From Azospirillum sp. TSA2s (lineage in GTDB: Bacteria > Pseudomonadota > Alphaproteobacteria > Azospirillales > Azospirillaceae): 64,000 nt of DNA. Below, in pieces: positions 26,624 to 35,653 of this stretch. Positions within the stretch are counted from its first letter, which is position 1. Each line of letters opens with the position of its first letter. The DNA lies in NCBI RefSeq assembly GCF_004923315.1, contig NZ_CP039648.1, positions 775,001 through 839,000 on the forward strand. The letters run 5' to 3'. Position numbers and translations under genes: made by a program. The notes beneath the pieces were generated by a model. It made no database searches. It saw only the letters and a program-made list of their open reading frames with translations, and was not told the origin of the DNA.

Positions 26624-27258
26624 TGCTGGGACTCTACCTGCATCGGGAGTCGGTCATCCACCGCCTGCCGGCGGGGGTGAAGCTGGGCGGGCTGCTGCTG
26701 GTGACGGTGGCGGTGCTGGCTCTGCCCGGTGCCTGGGGAGCGCTCGCCGCCGGTCTGATCGGCACCGCCGTGCTTGTCGCGGCAAAGCTGCCCACCGGAC
26801 GGGTGCTTGCGGAGTTGCGGGCGCCGGTCATCATGCTGACCCTGCTGTTCGGCTTCCAGGCCCTGCTGGCCGGCGGCGGCTGGGAGGAAACGGCCGTCGC
26901 CGTCGCCCGCTTCGCCGCTCTGATCCTGCTGGCGACGCTGGTCACGCTGACCACCCGCGTCATGGATATGGTCGATTTGTTCGAGCGGCTGTTCGGCCTG
27001 CTGCGCCCGGTCGGGGTCAATCCGGCGAAGATGGCGCTGATGCTGGCCTTGACCATCCGCTTCATCCCGCTGCTTGGCGAGCAGGTGCGCGAGGTGCGGA
27101 TGGCCCAGCGCGCCCGCGGCGTGGAACGCAACATAGCCGCCTTGTTCGTTCCGCTGCTGGTCAAGATCCTCACCATGGCCGATGATCTGACCGCCGCACT
27201 GGAAGCGCGCGGCTACGACCCGGCCGATACCGGGACCAAAAACAGCACTCAACGATAA
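26623..27258 (+). CDS. bioN: biotin ECF transporter T component BioN (CbiQ-like)
   Basis: A 211-residue membrane coupling protein with about five hydrophobic segments and the two short coupling motifs of T components, RMAQRARGVERN and AALEARGYDP. Start codon overlaps the bioM stop by one base (TGATG). Links the ATPase to BioY. Confidence 0.92.
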   Translation: MLGLYLHRESVIHRLPAGVKLGGLLLVTVAVLALPGAWGALAAGLIGTAVLVAAKLPTGRVLAELRAPVIMLTLLFGFQALLAGGGWEETAVAVARFAALILLATLVTLTTRVMDMVDLFERLFGLLRPVGVNPAKMALMLALTIRFIPLLGEQVREVRMAQRARGVERNIAALFVPLLVKILTMADDLTAALEARGYDPADTGTKNSTQR

Positions 27259-27285
27259 AGACACCAGCCGAAGGAAGCGTCCGCC

Positions 27286-27834
27286 ATGTTGTCCACTCGC
27301 GACCTCGTCCTCTGCGCCCTGTTCGCCGCCCTGCTGGGCGGGCTTGGCATGGCGCCGCCGATCCCGCTCGGCTTCCTGCCGGTTCCGATCACCGCGCAGA
27401 CGCTGGGTATCATGCTGGCCGGCACCATCCTGGGCGCCAAGCGCGGCGGCATCGCCGCCCTGCTGTTCGTGCTGCTGGTCGCCGCCGGACTGCCCCTGCT
27501 GGCTGGCGGGCGCGGCGGCATCGGCGTGCTGATGGGGCCGACCGGCGGCTTCGTGCTGTCCTTTCCAGTGGCCGCCTTCGTCACCGGCTGGCTGGCCGAG
27601 CGTTTCGCCACCAACGCGAACCCGATCCGCCTGTTCACGGTCAGCGTCCTCGGCGGCATCCTGGTCGTCTATGCCGGCGGCATTCCCTGGCTGTGGCTGG
27701 TTGCCGGCCTGCCGATCGAGAAGGCGGTCTTCGGATCGCTGGCCTTCGTACCGGGCGACCTGATCAAGGCCGGCGTCGCCGCCGTCGCCGCCTCGGGCGT
27801 CCGCCGCGCCGGCATCCTGCCGATCCATGCCTGA
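27286..27834 (+). CDS. bioY: biotin-binding ECF transporter S component BioY
   Basis: A 182-residue membrane protein with six hydrophobic helices and BioY features PPIPLGFLPVPITAQTLGIM, GTILGAKRGGIAAL and GRGGIGVLMGPTGGFVLSF. It is the high-affinity biotin-binding subunit. Order bioM-bioN-bioY. Its end overlaps the following acyl-CoA ligase gene by eight bases, so ligase and thiolase belong to the same transcription unit. Confidence 0.94.
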   Translation: MLSTRDLVLCALFAALLGGLGMAPPIPLGFLPVPITAQTLGIMLAGTILGAKRGGIAALLFVLLVAAGLPLLAGGRGGIGVLMGPTGGFVLSFPVAAFVTGWLAERFATNANPIRLFTVSVLGGILVVYAGGIPWLWLVAGLPIEKAVFGSLAFVPGDLIKAGVAAVAASGVRRAGILPIHA

Positions 27835-29326
27835 TCGAATGGCGACTGACCGACCGTCTATGGCCGGCGGCTATACCGGGGCAGACAATCTCGCCCGCCC
27901 CTTCGCAACGGCCAGCGGGCGGGCGCCCGCCCATCCGGCGCTGGTCTTCGGTGACGAGGTGGTGTCCAACGGCACCCTGCTCGACCAAGTGCGGCGGGTG
28001 GGGGCCGGGGTGTCAGCCCTGCGCCGGGACGGTGCGCCGCCGCGTGTGGCGCTCAGCCTCGGCAACCGGGCGGAGTTGCCGGCGCTGTTCTTCGGCATCG
28101 TCGCGGCCGGCGGGATCGTCGGACTGTTCGACCCGAAATGGAGCGCCACGCAGACCGCCGCAGCCCTCGACACCTTCCGCCCCGACCTGCACCTGAGGAC
28201 GGACACCGTCTCCGACTGGATCGCCAAACAAGCGGCGGGCTGGAGCATCCCCGCGGTCGACCCGAAAACGCCCTTCCTGGTCGGCTTCACCTCCGGCACC
28301 ACCGGGCGGCCGAAGGCCTTCATCCGCCACCAGGGCTCCTGGCTGGCGACGCTGGAGGCGAGCCGGGTGGAGTTCGGCATCGGACCCGATGATGTCGTCC
28401 TGGTGCCGGGACCGCTGGTCCATGGCCTCGGCCTCTATGGCGCGGTGGAGGGGCTGTCGGCCGGCGCCACGGTGCGGGTACAGCCGAAGTTCGATGCCAG
28501 CGATGCGGCGATGCAGTTGGCGACCTGCGGCGTCACCACGCTGGTGCTGGTGCCGACGATGCTGGTCGGCATCCTCGACGCCGCGGAACGCGACGGCCGG
28601 CATTTTCCCGCCCTGCGCCGGGTGGTCTGTTCCGGCGCCAAGCTCGCCCCCGCGGTGCATGACCGGCTGTCCGCGCTCTGCCCGGATGCCGCTGTGCTGG
28701 AATATTACGGCGCGTCGGAGTTGAGCTTCGTCAGCCTGCGCTCGTCGCGCGAAGGCGCCCCCGCCGACAGCGTCGGCCGCCCCTTCCATGGGGTGGAGTT
28801 GAGCCTGCGCGGCGATGACGGCCATCCGGTGGAGCGCGGCCTACCCGGCACCGTCTGGGTGCGCAGCGGCATGCTGAGCGACGGCTATCTCGGCACCACC
28901 GACGGCGCCGGCTATCGCGAGCAGGACGGCTGGGGCACGGTCGGCGACTATGGCTGGATCGACGGCGAGGGCTGGCTCCGGCTGGTCGGCCGGGCCGGCG
29001 ACATGATCATCACCGGCGGCCTGAACGTCTACCCGGCGGAGGTCGAAGCGGCCCTGCGCGCCCATCCTGCGGTGGCGGAGGCGGTGGTGTTCGGCCTGCC
29101 CGATCCCTATTGGGGCGACGCCCTGTCCGCCGTCGTCTGGTGGCGCGGCGCGGCGCGCGCCTCGCTGACCGAGTTGCGCGGCTGGTGTCAGGAGCGGCTT
29201 GAGGCCTACAAGGCGCCACGACGGGTCTTCGCGGCGGCCGACATGCCCCTGACCGGCAGCGGCAAGATCGCCCGCGCCGATGTTCGTGAGCGGGCAAGAG
29301 CCGAGGGGCTGGAGGTGGTGGAATGA
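27827..29326 (+). CDS. AMP-forming acyl-CoA ligase linked to biotin transport (YhfT-like)
   Basis: A 499-residue class I adenylate-forming enzyme. A-motif FTSGTTGRPKAFIRHQG, then YYGASELSF, the hinge region VGDYGWIDGEGWLRLVGRAG, and the catalytic lysine in PLTGSGKIARADV near the C-terminus. It converts a carboxylic acid, ATP and CoA to the acyl-CoA. The bioY-ligase-thiolase order recalls the BirA-controlled yhfU-yhfT-yhfS operon of Bacillus subtilis, suggesting work on a biotin-related acid such as pimelate; the substrate is inferred. ATG 27839 is an alternative start. Confidence 0.85.
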   Translation: MPDRMATDRPSMAGGYTGADNLARPFATASGRAPAHPALVFGDEVVSNGTLLDQVRRVGAGVSALRRDGAPPRVALSLGNRAELPALFFGIVAAGGIVGLFDPKWSATQTAAALDTFRPDLHLRTDTVSDWIAKQAAGWSIPAVDPKTPFLVGFTSGTTGRPKAFIRHQGSWLATLEASRVEFGIGPDDVVLVPGPLVHGLGLYGAVEGLSAGATVRVQPKFDASDAAMQLATCGVTTLVLVPTMLVGILDAAERDGRHFPALRRVVCSGAKLAPAVHDRLSALCPDAAVLEYYGASELSFVSLRSSREGAPADSVGRPFHGVELSLRGDDGHPVERGLPGTVWVRSGMLSDGYLGTTDGAGYREQDGWGTVGDYGWIDGEGWLRLVGRAGDMIITGGLNVYPAEVEAALRAHPAVAEAVVFGLPDPYWGDALSAVVWWRGAARASLTELRGWCQERLEAYKAPRRVFAAADMPLTGSGKIARADVRERARAEGLEVVE

Positions 29327-30492
29327 GCAACCGCCCGATCATCGTCGCCGCACGCCGTACGCCCGTCGGCCGCATCGGCGGCAGCTTGCGCGAGCTTCCC
29401 GTCGAGGACCTCGCCGCCCCGGTCATTCGTGCCGTGCTGGCCGACGCCGCCATCGACCCGGCGGAGGTGGACGAGGTGCTGCTGGGCAACGCGGTCGGTC
29501 CCGGCGGCAATGTCGCGCGGCTGTCGGCGCTGGCCGCCGGCCTGCCGGTTTCGGTGCCCGGCGTCACGGTGGACCGGCAGTGCGGATCGGGGCTGGAGGC
29601 GGTCAACCTTGCCGCCCGGCTGGTGCAGTCCGGCGCCTGCGACGTCGTACTCGCCGGCGGGGTGGAGAGCACCAGCACCGCCCCCTGGCGCGTCGCCAAG
29701 CCGTCCAGCCTCTACCGCAGCCCGACCTTCTACGACCGCGCCCGCTTCGCCCCCGACGAGATCGGCGACCCTTCGATGATCGAAGCGGCGGAGAACGTCG
29801 CCGCCGCCCACGGCATCGACCGCGCCCGCCAGGACCGCTACGCGCTGGACAGCCACCGCAAGGCCGTAGTCGCACAAGCCGCCGGACGGTTCGACCGCGA
29901 GATCGTGCCGCTCACCCTGCGTGATGGCCGCATCATCGACCGCGACGAGTGCCCGCGCGCCGACACCAGCCTCGACCGGCTGACGGCCCTGCGCCCCATC
30001 CTGCGGCCGGACGGCACCGTGACCGCCGGCAACGCCTGCCCGGTCAATGACGGCGCCGCCGTGGTTGCCGTGGTGTCGGAGCGGAAGTTCCGCGCGCTCG
30101 GCCTGCCCCGCGGCTTGGCGGTGGTCGACAGCACGGCGGCAGGGGTGGACCCCAAGCTGCTGGGCACCGGCCCGATCCCGGCGGTGACGAAACTGCTGGC
30201 CCGCAATCCCGGCCTGTCCGTCGCCGACATCGACCTCGTCGAGTTCAACGAGGCCTTCGCCGCCCAGGTGCTGGCCAGCCTCGACGCCCTCGGCATCGAC
30301 CCGGCGCGCGTGTCGGTCGGCGGCGGCGCGCTGGCGCTCGGCCATCCCTATGGCGCGTCGGGGGCCATCCTGGTGACGCGCCTGTTCACCGAGCTGCTGT
30401 TCCCGGCAGCGGGCACCACGCCCCGCCGGGGGCTCGCGACGCTCGGCATCGGCGGCGGGCTGGGGCTCGCCACACTTCTGGAGCCAGTTTGA
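29323..30492 (+). CDS. thiolase-family protein lacking the second catalytic cysteine (YhfS-like)
   Basis: A 389-residue thiolase homologue. The nucleophile Cys87 (VDRQCGSGLEAVNLAARLV), the NEAF motif and the GHPYGASGAI histidine motif are present. The C-terminal motif that normally reads ...ATLCIGGG... is ATLGIGGG: Gly375 replaces the general-base cysteine (codon GGC at 30445-30447). Typical degradative or biosynthetic acetoacetyl-CoA thiolase activity is therefore doubtful. It overlaps the ligase by four bases and touches the MFS gene, so it probably acts on the ligase product. Confidence 0.88.
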   Translation: MSNRPIIVAARRTPVGRIGGSLRELPVEDLAAPVIRAVLADAAIDPAEVDEVLLGNAVGPGGNVARLSALAAGLPVSVPGVTVDRQCGSGLEAVNLAARLVQSGACDVVLAGGVESTSTAPWRVAKPSSLYRSPTFYDRARFAPDEIGDPSMIEAAENVAAAHGIDRARQDRYALDSHRKAVVAQAAGRFDREIVPLTLRDGRIIDRDECPRADTSLDRLTALRPILRPDGTVTAGNACPVNDGAAVVAVVSERKFRALGLPRGLAVVDSTAAGVDPKLLGTGPIPAVTKLLARNPGLSVADIDLVEFNEAFAAQVLASLDALGIDPARVSVGGGALALGHPYGASGAILVTRLFTELLFPAAGTTPRRGLATLGIGGGLGLATLLEPV

Positions 30493-31728
30493 ATGACCAG
30501 CGCCGCCACGGCCGGGGATAGTTTCCGGTCGGCCTTCCGTCACCGCGCCTTCGCCCTGTTCTGGAGCGCGCGGGTCTGTTCGATGCTGGCGATCCAGATG
30601 CAGGTGGTGGCGGTTGGCTGGCAGGTCTATGCCATGACCGGCGACCCGCTCGACCTCGGTCTGGTCGGGCTGTTCCAGTTCCTGCCCACCCTGGCGCTGG
30701 TTTTGGTGGCCGGCCATGTGGTCGACAACAACGACCGCAAGACGGTGCTGTTCGGCGCCCTGTCGATCGAGATGATCGCCGTGGCCGCCCTGTTCCTGCT
30801 GACCATGGCCGGCGGCCTGTCGCCCCACGCGATCTTCGCCGTGGTGGCGCTGATCGGCCTCGCCAAATCCTTCGAGGGGCCGGCCAACCAGGCGATCCTG
30901 TCGGCGACCGTTCCGGTGGAGGATTTGCCCAATGCCGTCGCTTGGCAGTCGTCGGGGGTGCAGGTGGCGCAGATCTCCGGTCCGGCGCTGGGCGGGCTGC
31001 TCTACATCGCCGGGCCGGCGGCGGTCTATGGCGTCAGCACGGCGATGCTGGTGCTGTCGGTCCTGCTGATCGCCGCCTGCCGGCCACGCCCCGTCACCAT
31101 GACCAAGCGCGCCATGAGCCTGACCAGCATGCTGGCCGGTGCCGCCTTCATCCGCAGCCGGCCGGAGATCCTGGGCGCCATCTCGCTCGACCTGTTCGCG
31201 GTTCTGCTCGGCGGGGCGACGGCGCTGCTGCCGATCTATGCGCGCGATGTGCTGCATGTCGGGCCGTGGGGGCTCGGCCTGCTGCGCTCGGCCCCGGCGC
31301 TGGGGGCGCTCGCAATGGCGATGGTCATCACCCGCTGGGGCGTGAAGCGCCATGCCGGGCGCTGGATGCTGGTGGCGGTGGCCGGGTTCGGCGTCGCCAC
31401 CATCGCCTTCGGCCTGTCGGCCGATCCGGTGTTGTCCTTCATCGCCCTGTTGGCCGTCGGCGCCACCGATCAGGTCAGCATGTTCGTCCGCCAGACGCTG
31501 ATCCAGCTCTCCACCCCCGACGACATGCGCGGCCGGGTCGGCGCCGTCACCTCGCTGTTCATCGGCGCCTCCAACCAGTTGGGCGAGTTCGAATCCGGCA
31601 GCGTGGCGGCTCTGATCGGCGCGGTTCCGGCGGTGGTGCTGGGCGGCGTCGGCGCAGTGGGCCTCGCCAGCCTGTGGGCGGTGATGTTCCCGGCCCTGCG
31701 GCGGGTGGACCGGCTGTTGGCGCGGTAG
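30493..31728 (+). CDS. MFS transporter (EntS-like MFS_3 type)
   Basis: A 411-residue permease with about twelve membrane segments. Family features are FALFWSARVCSMLAIQMQVV, the loop VDNNDRKTV after helix 2-3, and VRQTLIQLSTPDDMRGRVGA. This branch holds exporters such as EntS. It starts directly after the thiolase stop, so it ends the bioMNY-ligase-thiolase unit. The substrate is unknown; an organic acid or CoA-derived product is a possibility. Confidence 0.85.
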   Translation: MTSAATAGDSFRSAFRHRAFALFWSARVCSMLAIQMQVVAVGWQVYAMTGDPLDLGLVGLFQFLPTLALVLVAGHVVDNNDRKTVLFGALSIEMIAVAALFLLTMAGGLSPHAIFAVVALIGLAKSFEGPANQAILSATVPVEDLPNAVAWQSSGVQVAQISGPALGGLLYIAGPAAVYGVSTAMLVLSVLLIAACRPRPVTMTKRAMSLTSMLAGAAFIRSRPEILGAISLDLFAVLLGGATALLPIYARDVLHVGPWGLGLLRSAPALGALAMAMVITRWGVKRHAGRWMLVAVAGFGVATIAFGLSADPVLSFIALLAVGATDQVSMFVRQTLIQLSTPDDMRGRVGAVTSLFIGASNQLGEFESGSVAALIGAVPAVVLGGVGAVGLASLWAVMFPALRRVDRLLAR

Positions 31729-31961
31729 ACGCATCCACACGCCGGAAGCGAAATCCACTCGTACACTCTCGACATTCTAAGATTGCGCATTTACCCTTTT
31801 GAGCATGCTTTAACGGTCACCGCTTCCAACCGGTGGCATGAAGGCGACCGTAGAATGGGATCCGCGATGGTGACGCAGGGCACGGCGAAGCCGCCCCTGA
31901 AATCAGCTGCTGCAGAGTATCCCATCAGCCATACTTCCATCGGATTTCTCGAGGCCCCGGA

Positions 31962-33140
31962 ATGACCACTGTCGTCGCGAATGTTTCAATCAATTTATCG
32001 GGCTCTGGAGATACCGCCGGTATCGTTTACGACAATTACTCCCTTCTTACGCAAAACTCTTCGCAGATTGCGTTCCGTTATACGCTGAACGGGGCGCCGG
32101 TGATGGACATTACCGTCAACGGGTCGTTCAACATTACCGATTACAATGCGTCCGGAAGGATAACTTCCGTGTCGGCAACCCTGCCCGGCGGAAGCCCGCT
32201 GCTGTCGTTCAGCAATGCCAACATCAGCTTTTCCAGCGTCTACAGCTTGTCCTATGCGCTGACCACCCAGAACATCCTGTCCGGCAGCGACCAGATCTTT
32301 GGATCGTCCTATGCCGACACGCTCTATGGATATAACGGAAACGACTATATCAGCGGCGGCGGCGGCGATGATCTGATCAGCGGCGGATATGGAGTCGATA
32401 CGATCGACGGAGGTGACGGCGTCGATACGGTCATTTCCAGCCAGAGCTATGCGCCCAATAAACTGATGAGCTACGGCGGCCAGTCCGCGATCATCGACCG
32501 GCTCAATGGATCCGATCTGATACGGAATGTCGAATATATCCGGTTTTCCGACCGTACGGTCTCATCCTCCAGCGCGACCGCCTTCGACGCGATGAGCTAT
32601 CTCGCAGCCAACCGCGACTTGGCCGCCGCGTTCGGGACCAATGGTACCGCTGCCTTTCTCCATTACGCACAGACGGGGCACCTCGAAAACCGGTCGACGA
32701 CATTTGATGCCGCCGGCTATCTGGCCGCAAACCGCGATCTTGCTGCTGCCTTCGGCACGAACACTGCGGCCGCGACGGAGCATTACATCACTTTCGGCCG
32801 GTCGGAAGGGCGCAGCACGACGTTCAACGCCATGAGCTATATCGCGGCGAACCCGGATCTGATCCGGGCGTTCGGCCCCGACACGACTGCCGCGGCGTTG
32901 CACTACGCCAGCACCGGGCGGCTGGAAGGGCGAACGATCACCTTCAACGCGGCGGCCTATCTGGCGCGCAATCCCGATGTGCAGCGTGCCTTGGGCAGCA
33001 CCGAGGCGGCTGCGGCCACCCACTACGTCACGTTTGGCTATCGCGAAGGGCGTTCCACTCTCCCGCTAACCACCACGGGACGGGCGGCCCCGATGCTTGA
33101 GCCGGACGCCATGTCCGGGACGCTGGCAGCAATCTCGTAA
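31962..33140 (+). CDS. RTX-like secreted calcium-binding protein with four 40-residue repeats
   Basis: A 392-residue protein, probably exported by a type I system. Residues 1-105 are a beta-rich region of no known family. Residues 106-155 contain RTX-like nonapeptides (YGYNGNDYISGGGGDDLISG). Residues 208-367 are four tandem 40-residue units, each starting F-(D/N)-A and containing YLAANxDLxxAFG and HYxxxGRxEGRS. No N-terminal signal peptide is present. Codon use is less GC-rich than in the neighbours, and no type I secretion genes are adjacent, which hints at acquisition. GAGG lies six bases before the ATG. Confidence 0.8.
   Translation: MTTVVANVSINLSGSGDTAGIVYDNYSLLTQNSSQIAFRYTLNGAPVMDITVNGSFNITDYNASGRITSVSATLPGGSPLLSFSNANISFSSVYSLSYALTTQNILSGSDQIFGSSYADTLYGYNGNDYISGGGGDDLISGGYGVDTIDGGDGVDTVISSQSYAPNKLMSYGGQSAIIDRLNGSDLIRNVEYIRFSDRTVSSSSATAFDAMSYLAANRDLAAAFGTNGTAAFLHYAQTGHLENRSTTFDAAGYLAANRDLAAAFGTNTAAATEHYITFGRSEGRSTTFNAMSYIAANPDLIRAFGPDTTAAALHYASTGRLEGRTITFNAAAYLARNPDVQRALGSTEAAAATHYVTFGYREGRSTLPLTTTGRAAPMLEPDAMSGTLAAIS
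32583..33062 (+). repeat. four in-frame 120-bp tandem repeats in the RTX-like gene
   Basis: Units begin at 32583, 32703, 32823 and 32943, exactly 120 bp apart, each encoding a 40-residue module. The protein pattern is well conserved while the DNA has diverged, so the array is old rather than a recent duplication. Confidence 0.8.
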
Positions 33141-33155
33141 GCGGACGCGCGGCGG

Positions 33156-33182
33156 GCGGCGGGCACCCACCTTGCCCGCCGC
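33156..33182. terminator. hairpin between the convergent RTX-like gene and purT
   Basis: GCGGCGGGC (33156-33164) pairs perfectly with GCCCGCCGC (33174-33182), loop nine bases. It sits 16 bp after one stop codon and 13 bp after the other. No U-run. Confidence 0.5.
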
Positions 33183-33195
33183 ATCGCCTGACAAT

Positions 33196-34365
33196 TCACA
33201 GATACCGGATCGTCACCTTGTCGGCCGCCAGCTTGGCCCGCGCCCGTGCATCGTCGGTATCGGAGCCGGTGGCGAGCGCCACGCCCATGCGGCGGTTCTT
33301 GCGGGTGGTCGGCTTGCCGAACAGGCGGACGTCGACCTCCTGCTCCGCCGAACCCAGGCTCAGCGCCTCGGCCAGCCCCTCGATGCGGAAATTCTCCGCT
33401 TCGCGGTCGGCCAGGATGACGGCGGACGCCGACGGGGCGCGGCAGACGATGTTCGGGATCGGCAGGCCCAGGATGGCGCGGGCGTGCAGTTCGAACTCCG
33501 ACAGGTTCTGCGACAGCAGGGTGACCATGCCGGTGTCATGCGGGCGCGGCGACAGCTCGGAGAAAATCACCTCGTCGGCGGTCACGAAGAACTCGACGCC
33601 GAAGATCCCATAGCCGCCGAGATTGTCGACGACCCGCGCCGCCATCGCCTTGGCGTCGTCCAGCATCGCCTGCGGCATGGCCACCGGCTGCCAGGATTCC
33701 TGGTAGTCGCCGCGCTCCTGCCGATGGCCGATCGGCTCGCAATAGAGGATGCCGTCGCGGGTGCGGACGGTCAGCAGCGTGATCTCGTATTCGAAGGGGA
33801 CGAACTCCTCGACGATCACCTTGCGGCGGTCGCCGCGCATGTTCGCCACCGCGTAGTTCCAGGCGGCCTCCAGCCCGGCGGCGTCCTGCACCGTGCTCTG
33901 CCCCTTGCCGGACGACGACATCACCGGCTTGACGACGCAGGGGAAACCGGTGTGCTCGGCTCCGGCGCGCACCTCCTCCAGGCTCTCGGCATAGCGGTAG
34001 CGCGAGGTGCGCAGGCCGAGTTCGGTCGCGGCGACCTCGCGGATGCGGTCGCGGTTCATCGTCATGGTGGCGGCGCGGGCCGAGGGCACGACGGTGGTGC
34101 CGGCATCTTCGAACTCGTGCAGCACCTCGGTGCGGATCGCCTCCACCTCCGGCACGATATAGTCGGGGCGGTGCTTGGCAATGGCGGCGCGCAGGGCGTC
34201 GGCGTCCAGCATGGAGAACACCTCCGCCGCGTCGGCGACCTGCATCGCCGGGGCGTTGGCATAGCTATCGCAGGCGATGACCTCGCAGCCCAGCCGCTTG
34301 GCCGCGATGACGAATTCCTTGCCCAACTCTCCGGAGCCGAGCAGAAGGATCCTGGCGGTGAACAT
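33196..34365 (-). CDS. purT: formate-dependent phosphoribosylglycinamide formyltransferase (GAR transformylase 2)
   Basis: A 389-residue ATP-grasp enzyme that formylates GAR with formate and ATP in purine synthesis. PurT features are [20 protein letters not shown] at the N-terminus, [14 protein letters not shown] in the ATP-grasp domain, and [19 protein letters not shown] with the metal-binding residues. Length is normal. It stands alone, convergent with the RTX-like gene and divergent from the lipoprotein gene at 34572. Confidence 0.96.
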   Translation of the reverse strand: MFTARILLLGSGELGKEFVIAAKRLGCEVIACDSYANAPAMQVADAAEVFSMLDADALRAAIAKHRPDYIVPEVEAIRTEVLHEFEDAGTTVVPSARAATMTMNRDRIREVAATELGLRTSRYRYAESLEEVRAGAEHTGFPCVVKPVMSSSGKGQSTVQDAAGLEAAWNYAVANMRGDRRKVIVEEFVPFEYEITLLTVRTRDGILYCEPIGHRQERGDYQESWQPVAMPQAMLDDAKAMAARVVDNLGGYGIFGVEFFVTADEVIFSELSPRPHDTGMVTLLSQNLSEFELHARAILGLPIPNIVCRAPSASAVILADREAENFRIEGLAEALSLGSAEQEVDVRLFGKPTTRKNRRMGVALATGSDTDDARARAKLAADKVTIRYL

Positions 34366-34571
34366 CCACGCACTCCCCTTATTGGCGACAGCAGCCCGAC
34401 CATAGGGCTTCCCGCCGGCCGGGCCAAGCCCCGCCGCACTCCTTGCATATGCGTCGGCCGAGCGAGAGCGGCGCAGAACAAATATTTCGAAAATGAAATT
34501 ATAATGGCATCGGATGAAAAACGCCGATCATGTGTTCATGCGTAAATGAAGCCCTACTCCGGGAGGCGGCG

Positions 34572-34991
34572 ATGGAAACGGTGGCACGGCGCGGAGTTTT
34601 CGGTGGGAGGACCGTGATGGCCGCTTGCTTGGCGGCATCGCTGGCCTTGCCCGGCTGTGCCGGCAACGGCAACGACGACATGGCGGGCGCCCTGCTGATC
34701 GGCGCCGCTGTGGTCGGGCTGGGCGTGCTGGCCGCCACCGCCGGTGATGACGACGACGATGGCGATTACAACCGCGGCCGGCACCATCACCGTCGCGGCG
34801 GCTACGACAATGGCGGCTATTACGGCAACGGCTACGACAACGGGTACCGAAGCCGGGGCCACGGCGGCTACAGCCGCTATGCCGGCAATGGCCGGTGCGA
34901 CGATGCGCGCTACCGCACCTCCAACGGCGGGCGGGCGGAGGCGGGCAGCGACGAATGGGACTGCCGCCGTTTCGGCGACGGCCGCAAATGA
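34572..34991 (+). CDS. small Gly/Tyr/Asn-rich lipoprotein of unknown function
   Basis: A 139-residue protein with a lipoprotein signal peptide (TVMAACLAASLALPGCAG, cysteine near residue 28). A short hydrophobic stretch (LLIGAAVVGLGVLAATAG) is followed by an Asp run and a His/Arg/Gly/Tyr/Asn-rich region (GGYDNGGYYGNGYDNGY), ending in a two-cysteine part (CDDARYRTSNGG...WDCRRFG). GGGAGG five bases upstream of 34572 supports this start. No family recognised; composition suggests an envelope protein. Confidence 0.7.
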   Translation: METVARRGVFGGRTVMAACLAASLALPGCAGNGNDDMAGALLIGAAVVGLGVLAATAGDDDDDGDYNRGRHHHRRGGYDNGGYYGNGYDNGYRSRGHGGYSRYAGNGRCDDARYRTSNGGRAEAGSDEWDCRRFGDGRK

Positions 34992-34995
34992 CCGG

Positions 34996-35271
34996 TCAGC
35001 GCCGCCGTCCCTCCAGATTCTTGCGGGCGATGCCGGCGATGATCAGCAGGAAGGCCAGCAGGCGCAACACATAGACCCAGCTCTGCTCCTCCCGCTCCAG
35101 CCCGCCCAGCGCCAGCACCACCTGATTGATCGCCAGCAGCGCAAAAGCCAATGCGAAGCTGGCGAACAGCGCATCGCGCGTCCGTCTCCAGAAGCTGAGG
35201 AAGAACATCCCCGCGACCGCATACAGCGCCGCCAGCGCCCCGGTGAAGAAACTGTAAGTCGTGGGCAACAT
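34996..35271 (-). CDS. small membrane protein, DUF5985-like
   Basis: A 91-residue protein with three predicted membrane helices (FFTGALAALYAVAGMFFLSF, LFASFALAFALLAINQVVLA, VYVLRLLAFLLIIAGIA). It is a paralogue of the gene just upstream, sharing the middle-helix pattern LAIN followed by a polar residue. The start at 35271 shares one base with the neighbour's stop (TGATG), so the two are translationally coupled and may form a heteromer. The family label is from memory and moderate; function unknown. Confidence 0.65.
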   Translation of the reverse strand: MLPTTYSFFTGALAALYAVAGMFFLSFWRRTRDALFASFALAFALLAINQVVLALGGLEREEQSWVYVLRLLAFLLIIAGIARKNLEGRRR

Positions 35272-35540
35272 CACTCGGCATCCCAGATGAAGCCGTACAG
35301 CAGGATCCCGACCCCGGCCAGCGCGGAGAGATGGCGGAACGGCAGGAGGTCGACTTCCGTCGGCAGAATGACCACGTCGATGAACAGCAGCAGGTTGTTG
35401 ATCGCCAACCCGACGAAGCACAGCGTGCTCCACAGCAGCAGACGGCTGTGCGACCGCAGGTAACTGCGCAGCAGCAGCACCATGCACAGCAGGCTGGCGG
35501 CGAAACACAGCAGATAGACCGCAGACTTCAGGACATCCAT
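35271..35540 (-). CDS. small membrane protein, DUF5985 family
   Basis: An 89-residue protein with three hydrophobic helices: YLLCFAASLLCMVLLL, a long one containing LCFVGLAINNLLLFIDVVIL, and ALAGVGILLYGFIWD. The WSxLCFxGLAINN motif is typical of DUF5985. First of a coupled pair; a small probable DNA-binding protein and a GC-rich hairpin lie upstream. Function unknown. Confidence 0.7.
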   Translation of the reverse strand: MDVLKSAVYLLCFAASLLCMVLLLRSYLRSHSRLLLWSTLCFVGLAINNLLLFIDVVILPTEVDLLPFRHLSALAGVGILLYGFIWDAE

Positions 35541-35556
35541 GTCAGCACCCTTCTTT

Positions 35557-35579
35557 CCCTCTCCCCGGCGGGGAGGGGA
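35557..35579. repeat. single half of the B-type GC-rich repeat
   Basis: The sequence CCCTCTCCCCGGCGGGGAGG forms a tight hairpin and matches one half of the inverted element at 22808-22957. It lies between the small regulator-like gene and the DUF5985 pair on the minus strand and could limit read-through. Confidence 0.55.
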
Positions 35580-35653
35580 GCCGATGCGGGCCGGGTTTAT
35601 TCATAACGAGTACAGCCATTGTCGAAACAGCCATCGTCTCTGTCCAATAAATC

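Noticed and set aside
31783..31965. 60-codon frame just upstream of the RTX-like gene
   Set aside because: No Shine-Dalgarno and no similarity; it overlaps the next start and covers a promoter-like A/T-rich stretch.
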